Positions 1 through 5,958 of a stretch of DNA of 8,038 bases are shown one piece after another. The translations under genes were made by a program, and so were the position numbers. Every line of letters starts with the position of its first letter. Position 1 is the first letter of the stretch. Below the pieces are notes generated by a model. That model was not told where the DNA came from and did not search any database. It saw nothing but the letters and a program-made list of their open reading frames with translations. The DNA is from Flavobacteriales bacterium (lineage in GTDB: Bacteria; Bacteroidota; Bacteroidia; Flavobacteriales_D; Sanyastnellaceae), in NCBI GenBank assembly GCA_947464885.1, contig CANHYZ010000078.1, positions 1 to 8,038 of the forward strand, in the 5' to 3' direction.

Positions 1-1014
1 TGCTTTCAAAATAATGGCCGTTTCGAGGTATTCGCGTCCGAGCCACAGGCCGATGAGCTCATCGGCATAAAAGGCGATAAAGGCAGTGGTCGGCAAGAGC
101 ACGCACGCAAGCAAATTGGTAGCGAGCGTCATGGTTTTTTGCAGCCGCTCATGATCATCTTGCATGCGCGACATACCACTGAACAGCACGCTATCGCTCA
201 GTTTACCCATGATGGTGATGGGCTGCGTCATGGCATAACTCGCCCGTTCGAAATAGGAGGCCATATCGCGGCCAACCGCGCTGAGTTGATTGTCCGGTCC
301 GCGCAGAACACGCGGCACCAGTAGCACATCAAGTTTTGTAGCCAGATAATTGAACGCGTTAAACAGCGTGCTTCCGGCTCCATAACGAATGAGTTCACGC
401 GTGTATTTCCATTCCCATCCACCGGCAATTCGAACCGGTTCGTAATACCACAGCGCCAAAGTCATCAGTGCGTTTTGCGCGAACAATGCCCAGACATAGG
501 CCCAGACATTCCAATTGAGATAGGCTAAGATTAGCCCAACGACCAGATTGCCGCCAACAATGGAAATCATGCTGGCTTTGAACATGGTTTTGAAACGCAT
601 GTGCTTCATCATCATGCTGCGCGGTACCACGGCGATAGCGGAAATGGTAAAACTGCTGCAGACGACCATGATGATGGACTTCAGTTCAGGGAGTTGGTAG
701 AATGAGGCAAAGGCCGGAGCAAGTCCAACGAACAACAACGTGAATGCCAGCCCAAGGAGAAGTGCCGTATAGAATGCGCCGTTGATGTGCTGTTGCTGGA
801 CTTCTTTGCGTTGAACGAGTGCCGGGCCAACACCTACTTGGGAGAAAATTTCGGCAAATCCCATAATGCCCAAAACAATACCCATGAGCATGAACGAATC
901 CTTACTCACCAGTCGTGCGAGCAAGCCTGTATAGGCCAATTGAATAATCACCTGCAACACCACCGTGAGGGTGTTCCAGCTGAAGCTTGTGGCCATTTGT
1001 TCTTTGGTGCTCAC
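1..1014 (-). CDS. Polysaccharide/lipopolysaccharide flippase, WzxC/TuaB type (partial, C-terminus beyond left edge)
   Basis: This is an inner-membrane flippase of the MOP superfamily, expected to move lipid-linked oligosaccharide units across the cytoplasmic membrane for surface polysaccharide assembly. I translated 338 codons on the minus strand with no stop. The family is usually about 480 residues, so roughly the last 140 are missing. The start MSTKEQMATSFSWNTL lines up with the typical WzxC opening (MSLREKTISGAKWSAI from memory), which favours the GTG at 1014 over the in-frame ATG at 996. Hydrophobic segments fall near residues 11-33, 41-60, 80-104, 112-130, 145-166, 170-190 and 298-316. 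Family-like motifs are FSQVGVGPALVQRKEV (57-72) and FSGMSRMQDDHERLQ (278-292). Residues 236-254 seem to hold a short charged insertion relative to WzxC. The exact substrate cannot be told. No Shine-Dalgarno sequence or clear promoter was seen. Confidence 0.88.
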   Translation of the reverse strand, partial: MSTKEQMATSFSWNTLTVVLQVIIQLAYTGLLARLVSKDSFMLMGIVLGIMGFAEIFSQVGVGPALVQRKEVQQQHINGAFYTALLLGLAFTLLFVGLAPAFASFYQLPELKSIIMVVCSSFTISAIAVVPRSMMMKHMRFKTMFKASMISIVGGNLVVGLILAYLNWNVWAYVWALFAQNALMTLALWYYEPVRIAGGWEWKYTRELIRYGAGSTLFNAFNYLATKLDVLLVPRVLRGPDNQLSAVGRDMASYFERASYAMTQPITIMGKLSDSVLFSGMSRMQDDHERLQKTMTLATNLLACVLLPTTAFIAFYADELIGLWLGREYLETAIILKA

Positions 1015-1035
1015 GAGAGGTAGTCGCTTTTGGGT

Positions 1036-1105
1036 AAAAAAAGAAGGTTGAACGTTGCTGCTAAGAAAGAGTGTGTCTTTCTCAATTCAGCAACCTTCAA
1101 CCTTC
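1036..1105 (-). terminator. Rho-independent terminator downstream of rny
   Basis: Read on the minus strand, the arms GAAGGTTG, GTTGCTG and AGAAAGA (1105-1098, 1094-1088, 1082-1076) pair with TCTTTCT, CAGCAAC and CAACCTTC (1070-1064, 1060-1054, 1050-1043) around a CACAC loop. Two small internal loops interrupt 22 paired bases. The outer arm is followed directly by seven T residues (1042-1036). This is a canonical intrinsic terminator for rny and its operon, and it ends 21 bases before the flippase start. A smaller hairpin (AACCG/CGGTT, 1113-1126) overlaps the last base of the rny stop codon. Confidence 0.87.
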
Positions 1106-1125
1106 AACTATTAACCGCGGGCGGT

Positions 1126-2670
1126 TTATCGAGCGATTCCTACAGCGCGCTTCTCACGAATGACGGTCACGCGCACCTGACCGGGATAGGTCATTTCGGT
1201 TTCAATCTTACTGGCAAGGCTAATAGCTAATGCATCCGCCTGTTCGTCGGATACCTTTTCAGCTTCAACCATTACGCGCAATTCACGACCGGCTTGGATG
1301 GCAAAGGCTTTTGAAACACCATTGTATTCAAGGGCCATGTTCTCCAGATCACGCAAACGTTGGATATAGGCTTCCACCACTTCGCGACGAGCACCCGGAC
1401 GAGCGCCGCTAATGGCGTCGCACACCTGAATAATCGGCGAAAGCAGGGTGGTCATTTCAACTTCGTCGTGGTGAGCACCGATAGCATTGCACACATCAGG
1501 CTTCTCTCCGAATTTCTCGGCGAGCTTCATACCGAGAATTGCGTGTGGCAATTCGCTCTCGTCATCCGGCACTTTACCGATATCGTGCAACAATCCGGCG
1601 CGCTTGGCCGCCTTTGGATTCAATCCGAGTTCGCTGGCCATAGTAGCGCATAGGTTAGCCACTTCGCGTGAGTGCTGGAGGAGGTTCTGTCCGTATGATG
1701 AACGATACTTCATACGTCCTACCATGCGAATCAACTCGCTGTGCAGGCCGTGAATACCGAGCTCAATCGTCGTACGCTTACCGATTTCGACAATCTCGTC
1801 GTTGATGTTTTTGGTCACTTTGGCAACCACTTCTTCAATACGTGCCGGGTGGATACGTCCGTCGGTCACCAGCTGGTGGAGAGACAAACGGGCAATCTCA
1901 CGACGCACCGGATCGAAGCACGACAATACGATGGCTTCAGGGGTGTCGTCGACGATGATTTCAACGCCGGTTGCAGCCTCGAGTGCGCGGATGTTACGTC
2001 CTTCGCGACCGATGATGCGTCCTTTGATTTCGTCGTTTTCAATGTTGAATACAGAAACGCTGTTCTCAACGGCGTGTTCAACGGCAGTGCGCTGAATCGA
2101 TTGGATAACGATTTTCTTGGCTTCTTGGTTGGCCTTGAGTTTTGCCTCGTCAACAATGCCTTGAATTTGTGAAGCCGCCGCATTGCGGGCATCCTCGGTC
2201 AACTGCGCCATCAATTGCTTCTTGGCGTCTTCTGCAGTCATCTTCGCAGTTTCCTGTAACAGTGACACCGCCTTCTGATTGTTCTTATCGAGTTCGGCTT
2301 GTTTACGTTGGGTGGTTTCGTGCTGCTTGTTCAGGTTTTCGCGCTGCTGCTCGATTTCCTTCTCTTTGCGCTTGTAATTCTCCATTTGTTGGGAAAGCTC
2401 GCGCTCACGGCTCTTGATTTTGTCTTCGCCTTGCTGCAATTTTTTGTTGCGGTCGCGGACTTCATTCTCATGCTGATTCTTCATTTCCAGGAATTTCTCC
2501 TTGGCTTGTAGAATCTTCTTCTCCTTAAGTGTTTCTCCTTCTTTCGTTGCTTCAGCCAGAATTCCTTCCTTTTTGTTCTTCAAAATATTGTTGAAGACTA
2601 CCCAGGTGAATCCGCCGCCAACGGCGACTCCGGCCAACGATGCAACGAGTACTGTAATCATGTCGCTCAT
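1126..2670 (-). CDS. rny: Ribonuclease Y (membrane-anchored endoribonuclease)
   Basis: RNase Y is an endoribonuclease that starts mRNA decay from a membrane-anchored position. The 514-residue product has the usual length and order of parts. Residues 5-27 form an N-terminal membrane anchor (ITVLVASLAGVAVGGG onward). Residues about 30-200 are a long, highly charged coiled coil. A KH RNA-binding domain starts near 205, with GRIIGREGRNIR at 217-228 and its GxxG loop at 221-224. The HD domain carries H333, the metal-binding pair H362-D363 in LLHDIGK, H400-H401-D402 and D418 in CDAISGARPG. The C-terminus ends VTVIREKRAVGIAR, typical of the family. The ATG at 2670 is the first start giving a complete anchor, and no Shine-Dalgarno sequence precedes it. 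The gene lies 82 bases downstream of zapA in the same direction and is followed by a strong terminator. All catalytic residues appear intact. Confidence 0.97.
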   Translation of the reverse strand: MSDMITVLVASLAGVAVGGGFTWVVFNNILKNKKEGILAEATKEGETLKEKKILQAKEKFLEMKNQHENEVRDRNKKLQQGEDKIKSRERELSQQMENYKRKEKEIEQQRENLNKQHETTQRKQAELDKNNQKAVSLLQETAKMTAEDAKKQLMAQLTEDARNAAASQIQGIVDEAKLKANQEAKKIVIQSIQRTAVEHAVENSVSVFNIENDEIKGRIIGREGRNIRALEAATGVEIIVDDTPEAIVLSCFDPVRREIARLSLHQLVTDGRIHPARIEEVVAKVTKNINDEIVEIGKRTTIELGIHGLHSELIRMVGRMKYRSSYGQNLLQHSREVANLCATMASELGLNPKAAKRAGLLHDIGKVPDDESELPHAILGMKLAEKFGEKPDVCNAIGAHHDEVEMTTLLSPIIQVCDAISGARPGARREVVEAYIQRLRDLENMALEYNGVSKAFAIQAGRELRVMVEAEKVSDEQADALAISLASKIETEMTYPGQVRVTVIREKRAVGIAR

Positions 2671-2699
2671 AGCTGTTGTTATATGATAAATTTAATTCC

Positions 2700-2714
2700 C
2701 GGGCACTTTGCCCG
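2700..2714 (-). other. Short GC-rich hairpin between zapA and rny
   Basis: CGGGCA and TGCCCG form a perfect six-base-pair stem around a three-base loop, in the 82-base gap between zapA and rny. On the transcribed strand it is followed by GGAATTAAATTTATC and not by a run of T, so it does not look like a full intrinsic terminator. It could be a weak attenuator, a processing or stabilising element that sets the level of rny relative to zapA, or a chance stem. The role is inference. Confidence 0.4.
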
Positions 2715-2752
2715 AGAGGCGACACAGGATGAAAACCCGGAAACAGGGAAGA

Positions 2753-3073
2753 TTACGCCAGGTATTGGTCCAGACGACTTTCGAGATGGAGCAGGGCAGG
2801 GGACAAATCGACCGGAACTTCAATGCGTTCAACCACTTTTTCGACCACTTTTTCGATGCGTGGTTCACGGTTTTTAATCGCACCGGCTGCCATCTGCAAG
2901 GATGCCATGGCCAACAGGTCTTGTTTATCTTTTACTGCGTAGCTTTTTTGAAAAGTCTGAATGCTCTCTTCAATGGCCGTTTCCGCTTGACGGATATTGG
3001 TTTCCTCCGCGCTGCCCAAAGTCAGTGGGTAGGTGCGGCCTGCAATGTTCACTTTGATCGAAATTTCGCTCAT
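2753..3073 (-). CDS. zapA: Cell division protein ZapA
   Basis: ZapA binds FtsZ in the cytoplasm and cross-links its filaments, stabilising the Z ring. The 106-residue product is of normal length. The N-terminal globular part has the family pattern SIKVNIAGRTYPLTLGSAEETNIRQA (residues 5-30, written here in two overlapping pieces: SIKVNIAGRTYPLTL and LGSAEETNIRQA). Residues about 30-68 (AIEESIQTF, then DLLAMASLQMAAGAI) are the helical dimerisation segment. The C-terminal part contains EKVVEKVVERIEVPV (74-88), built on an exact 12-bp tandem repeat, and ends in a second short helix. The ATG at 3073 lies ten bases after the stop of the coiled-coil gene, so the two are almost certainly co-transcribed, with rny downstream. 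No Shine-Dalgarno sequence is seen. Confidence 0.93.
   Translation of the reverse strand: MSEISIKVNIAGRTYPLTLGSAEETNIRQAETAIEESIQTFQKSYAVKDKQDLLAMASLQMAAGAIKNREPRIEKVVEKVVERIEVPVDLSPALLHLESRLDQYLA
2832..2855 (-). repeat. Exact 12-bp tandem duplication inside zapA
   Basis: The unit ACCACTTTTTCG (plus strand) occurs twice in direct succession. It is in frame and encodes two copies of Glu-Lys-Val-Val in the C-terminal charged part of ZapA. Such a unit could gain or lose copies by slippage without breaking the frame. Confidence 0.9.
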
Positions 3074-3083
3074 GCGTTCTTGC

Positions 3084-3374
3084 TTATTTGTTGAGTAGCG
3101 TAATACACTCGTCTATTTCCTTCACCAATTCATTGATCCTGTGTCGGGTGGTTCCGCGCAGCTGTTCGTCGCGCTCAACCGTCTTTGAACCGGTATGCAA
3201 TTGCTCACTGAGCTTCATGTTCAATTCATCTACCTGCCTCTGAAGTTCTTTGTTGATTAAGTGCATGGATGCGTTCTCCTCGCGCAGACGCACAGTCTGC
3301 TGCTCCAAATTGCGCTTGGCTTCACCTAGTTGGGTGATTTTTGCTTCTATCCGTGCTATCAAAAGTTCATTCAT
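3084..3374 (-). CDS. Small coiled-coil protein upstream of zapA (ZapB-like in appearance)
   Basis: I do not recognise a named family with certainty. The 96-residue product has no signal peptide or membrane segment and should be cytoplasmic. Residues about 3-58 show continuous heptad-like spacing of Leu/Ile/Val with many Glu, Gln and Arg (IEAKITQLGEAKRNLEQQ, then LREENASMHLINKELQRQ), predicting a long coiled coil. A polar break at about 59-73 (HTGSKTVERDEQLRG) is followed by a second helix, RINELVKEIDECITLLNK, which I recall as a recurring C-terminus in Bacteroidota proteins encoded next to zapA. It is first in the operon, with zapA ten bases downstream and a good promoter upstream. Size, coiled coil and context suggest a division-associated partner comparable to ZapB. 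That role is inference, with no residue-level proof. Confidence 0.85.
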   Translation of the reverse strand: MNELLIARIEAKITQLGEAKRNLEQQTVRLREENASMHLINKELQRQVDELNMKLSEQLHTGSKTVERDEQLRGTTRHRINELVKEIDECITLLNK

Positions 3375-3393
3375 GGGGATGAAATGAAAAGGG

Positions 3394-3409
3394 ATCAGTA
3401 ATAATCAGT
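3394..3409. repeat. ATCAGT direct repeats one helical turn apart
   Basis: ATCAGT occurs at 3394-3399 and 3404-3409, exactly ten bases apart, beside the predicted start of transcription of the coiled-coil/zapA/rny operon. Two copies on one face of the helix could be a regulator site. With only two short copies this is weak. Confidence 0.3.
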
Positions 3410-3411
3410 GT

Positions 3412-3442
3412 CAAATTTAAGAAGACTTGGTGATGTGTCAAC
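3412..3442 (-). promoter_or_regulatory. Bacteroidota-type promoter for the coiled-coil/zapA/rny operon
   Basis: On the minus strand TAAATTTG (3419-3412) matches the Bacteroidota -7 consensus TAnnTTTG at every fixed base. Nineteen bases upstream lies GTTG (3442-3439), three of four matches to the -33 element TTTG, and 19 bases is the usual spacing. Transcription would begin near 3404-3409 and give a leader of about 30-35 bases ahead of the ATG at 3374. No comparable match was found on the plus strand for the divergent peptidase gene. Confidence 0.62.
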
Positions 3443-3526
3443 GCGGTTTTTTCCTTTTCTCGGTGTTGATATTTATTGGTTCTGCAAAATCCCGTATTCG
3501 ACTACCCGTTGCAATTTGGGCGTCTT

Positions 3527-5260
3527 ATGCAACGGTGTTTTCGAAAGTATCGGTTTTTGATTGTTTTGACCCTGATAACTTCGGTCCGATTTGGTCCGCA
3601 GTTATCGGCGCAAGCCCCCACTTATCCGCAGGATTTTTTCCGCTCACCCCTGGAAATCCCGTTGAATCTCTCCGGTAATTTCGGCGAGCTGCGCACCAAT
3701 CACTTTCATGCGGGTATCGACATCAAAACCGAACAACGCGAAGGACTGAATGTCGTGTCAGCAGGTGATGGGTTTGTCAGCCGCATCAAGGTATCGCCTG
3801 TCGGATATGGCTATGCCTTGTATATCGATCATCCCAACGGATACACTACAGTCTACGGTCACTTGCAGCGCTATGCATCTAAGATTGATGACTATTTGAA
3901 GACGCAGCAATATGAGTTGGAGTCGTTCAGTGTCGATTTATATCTGCAGCCAGGACAATTACCTGTTACGAAAGGTGAGCTTATCGGTCTGTCGGGAAAC
4001 TCCGGGGGAAGCGGCGGCCCTCATCTGCATTTCGAAATTCGGGAAACCGCCACCGAGAAGGTGCTTAACCCGTTGCTCTTTGGATTGCAGATTAAAGATA
4101 AGATTCCGCCCAGTATCAGCTCGGTGTGGATAGTGCCGATGTCCGATAGCTCGTGGGTGAATGCGGGCAGAGTGCCGATTGCGCTGGAAACGAAGGGTGG
4201 TGGATTGAAGACTACAACACTACCCAAGGTGTATGGTGATTTCGGTTTCGCCGTTACCACCATTGACATGCTCGATGGCAACAGCAACCGTTGCGGTATT
4301 TATCGCATTGAGTTTTTTGTAGACGGCCTTCAGGTGTATGGTCAGCGCATGGATCGTTTGGATTTTACGACCAACCGAGCCATGAACGCGCATACCATCT
4401 ATGAGCGCTTTAAAAAGGACAGAAGTTCTATCCATGGCTCGTACCGATTGCCGGGTAACCCGTTGGATATTTATGACAACCTGGTCAATGACGGAATCGT
4501 CAGTTTTCGCGATGGGAAACAACATGCCTGCGAGTACCGAATCATCGATATCATGGGCAATGAAAGTCGGGTGAAGTTCTCGGTGCAGGCCCTGTCGGAT
4601 GCGGGAGGCAAGGTTCCTCCTGCGAAGAATGCACTTGCGCGATGGGATTGGGAGAAGGACAATACTATCGAGACGGAGGAGGTGCGCATCTCAATGAAGG
4701 CTTACACGCTTTACGAAGATTTGGATCTGACGATTGCATCATCGAAAAAGGTGACCAATGCTGTCGGATTTACCTACACCATTGCCTCGCCATATGAACC
4801 GGTGCATAACGCGTATTCACTCGCGTTGCGTGCAACCAACGTCAAGCCCGGTAAGGAAAACAAAGCGGTCATCGTTCGCTGGGATCCCGACAAGGAGAAA
4901 ACTATCAGTGAAGGCGGTCATTACGAAAACGGATGGATTACCGCAGAGCCTATGTACCTCGGGCATTTTGCGATAATGATAGATTCCGTGGCTCCTGCAA
5001 TCAGCTCCGTGGATTTTTCGCCAACGATGAAGGGGCGCAAGAGTTTCAATATGAAGATTTCGGATTGGCTTTCGGGCGTTGATCAGATTATCCCGAAGAT
5101 TGATGGTAAATGGGCGCTAATGGAGTACGATGCGAAGAATAGCCGATTGACCTATTACTTCGACAATCGCTATATCACCCCGGGCGAACATCAGTTCGAA
5201 TTAAAGGTGATTGATGCGGTGGGTAATGAGAAAACATTTAATGGACGATTTACATGGTAA
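3527..5260 (+). CDS. Secreted M23 (LytM-type) metallopeptidase with long beta-rich C-terminal region
   Basis: This is a probable zinc endopeptidase acting on peptidoglycan cross-bridges in the periplasm, or a LytM-like regulator of that activity. I chose the ATG at 3527 (577 residues) over a TTG at 3476, because it starts directly with a good signal peptide: MQRCFRKYR, the hydrophobic FLIVLTLITSV, then SAQA at 27-30. In this numbering the M23 fold spans about 50-185. It carries all expected ligands: H61 and D65 in HFHAGID, H112 in YGHL, and H166/H168 in GPHLHFE. An insertion of about 30 residues sits between YGHL and GPHLHFE. Residues about 190-577 are not recognised but look beta-rich. Two stretches (around 310-355 and 540-577, the latter with GEHQFELKVIDAVGNEKTF) resemble Ig-like modules. 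It is divergent from the zapA operon, and its last bases overlap the following lipoprotein gene. Confidence 0.9.
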   Translation: MQRCFRKYRFLIVLTLITSVRFGPQLSAQAPTYPQDFFRSPLEIPLNLSGNFGELRTNHFHAGIDIKTEQREGLNVVSAGDGFVSRIKVSPVGYGYALYIDHPNGYTTVYGHLQRYASKIDDYLKTQQYELESFSVDLYLQPGQLPVTKGELIGLSGNSGGSGGPHLHFEIRETATEKVLNPLLFGLQIKDKIPPSISSVWIVPMSDSSWVNAGRVPIALETKGGGLKTTTLPKVYGDFGFAVTTIDMLDGNSNRCGIYRIEFFVDGLQVYGQRMDRLDFTTNRAMNAHTIYERFKKDRSSIHGSYRLPGNPLDIYDNLVNDGIVSFRDGKQHACEYRIIDIMGNESRVKFSVQALSDAGGKVPPAKNALARWDWEKDNTIETEEVRISMKAYTLYEDLDLTIASSKKVTNAVGFTYTIASPYEPVHNAYSLALRATNVKPGKENKAVIVRWDPDKEKTISEGGHYENGWITAEPMYLGHFAIMIDSVAPAISSVDFSPTMKGRKSFNMKISDWLSGVDQIIPKIDGKWALMEYDAKNSRLTYYFDNRYITPGEHQFELKVIDAVGNEKTFNGRFTW

Positions 5261-5958
5261 CAATGCAACAGTTTTACTCAAAGGGTATAGGCTATTTAAT
5301 GGTCATTTTACTTAGTGCATCGTTGACGAGTTGTGATGATCGGTCGCTACAGGAACCTGCAATGAAGGCAGCAGCGCTCGTCGGCTCCACCGACGCTACT
5401 GCCAAATTGCTGGAGGAGTCCACGGGAAACGTGTTCTCGCTCAGTATTGAAAGCGCGAAAATCGCGGCTGACTTTACGCCGGAGCAAATCACATCGGTTT
5501 GTGCATTGGCTTTTTACAATGAGTTGAATGAAAATCAGCGCAGCGGAAATTGCTTTGTGCGCGTGAACATTGCTCCTGAAAATGGAACACCGGTGCAAGC
5601 GACTTATACCTGTGAAGAGTTAACCATCGCCGATCGGTGCATTGATCAGGCATCTACATTTTTTCGCTGGCACCCTGCCATGGGCCTTGACTCCATTCGT
5701 CCCGCAGTTGATCCATTGTTCTTCCCTGATTCACTGTTATTACAGATTGGCCAGAGCATCTTGGCTCAAGATTCCGCAGACAACGCTTGGGTTCGCACAG
5801 AGATCATGGGCTTTCGTCAAGATACAGTGGCCAAAATTCCTGTTTTGGTGCTCAATGCTAAAGCTATTCGAAAGCAGAGGTCTCAGATTTACGAGGCCTA
5901 TGCGCGTTATTCCAGTCAGCAACTTCTCTTTGTCGCTGCCAAGTTGGAAAACGATTAA
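5254..5958 (+). CDS. Predicted lipoprotein of unknown function
   Basis: I do not recognise the family. The 234-residue product starts at an ATG that overlaps the stop codon of the M23 gene (shared ATGGTAA), so the two are probably translationally coupled. An alternative ATG lies at 5263. The N-terminus is a lipoprotein signal: FYSKGIGYLMVILLSASLTSC with the lipobox LTSC and lipidated Cys at residue 27 (given in parts: FYSKGIGYLM, VILLSASLTSC). Cys is followed by Asp-Asp, possibly a weak form of the acidic surface-export signal known in some Bacteroidota. The mature part is about 208 residues of mixed character, with three further Cys and no repeats or membrane segments. A charged helix-like stretch (AIRKQRSQIYEAYARYSSQQ) lies near the C-terminus. 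Location is probably the outer membrane. Context suggests work alongside the peptidase, which is inference. Its stop overlaps that of the convergent ACMSD gene. Confidence 0.82.
   Translation: MVTMQQFYSKGIGYLMVILLSASLTSCDDRSLQEPAMKAAALVGSTDATAKLLEESTGNVFSLSIESAKIAADFTPEQITSVCALAFYNELNENQRSGNCFVRVNIAPENGTPVQATYTCEELTIADRCIDQASTFFRWHPAMGLDSIRPAVDPLFFPDSLLLQIGQSILAQDSADNAWVRTEIMGFRQDTVAKIPVLVLNAKAIRKQRSQIYEAYARYSSQQLLFVAAKLEND

Noticed and set aside
1741..2172. 143-codon open frame on the plus strand inside rny
   Set aside because: It is antisense to the KH/HD coding part of RNase Y, with no family features and no start signals.
2680..2700. Possible -7 element TAAATTTA ahead of rny
   Set aside because: It lacks the final G of the consensus and has no -33 element at the right distance; not strong enough to call a separate rny promoter.
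2671..2752. 6S-type RNA gene near zapA, as found beside zapA in Enterobacteria
   Set aside because: The gap is only 82 bases and shows one short stem, not the long bubble-containing hairpin of 6S RNA.
2708..3094. 128-codon open frame on the plus strand over zapA
   Set aside because: It is antisense to zapA, which has family motifs; the Phe-rich translation is typical of a reversed charged coiled-coil gene.
3476..3526. N-terminal extension of the M23 protein from a TTG codon
   Set aside because: The added 17 residues precede a complete signal peptide that begins naturally at the ATG at 3527; an upstream start would bury the signal.
3427..3678. 83-codon plus-strand frame starting ahead of the M23 gene
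   Set aside because: It overlaps the peptidase signal peptide and mature N-terminus in another frame and crosses the zapA-operon promoter; no support as a gene.
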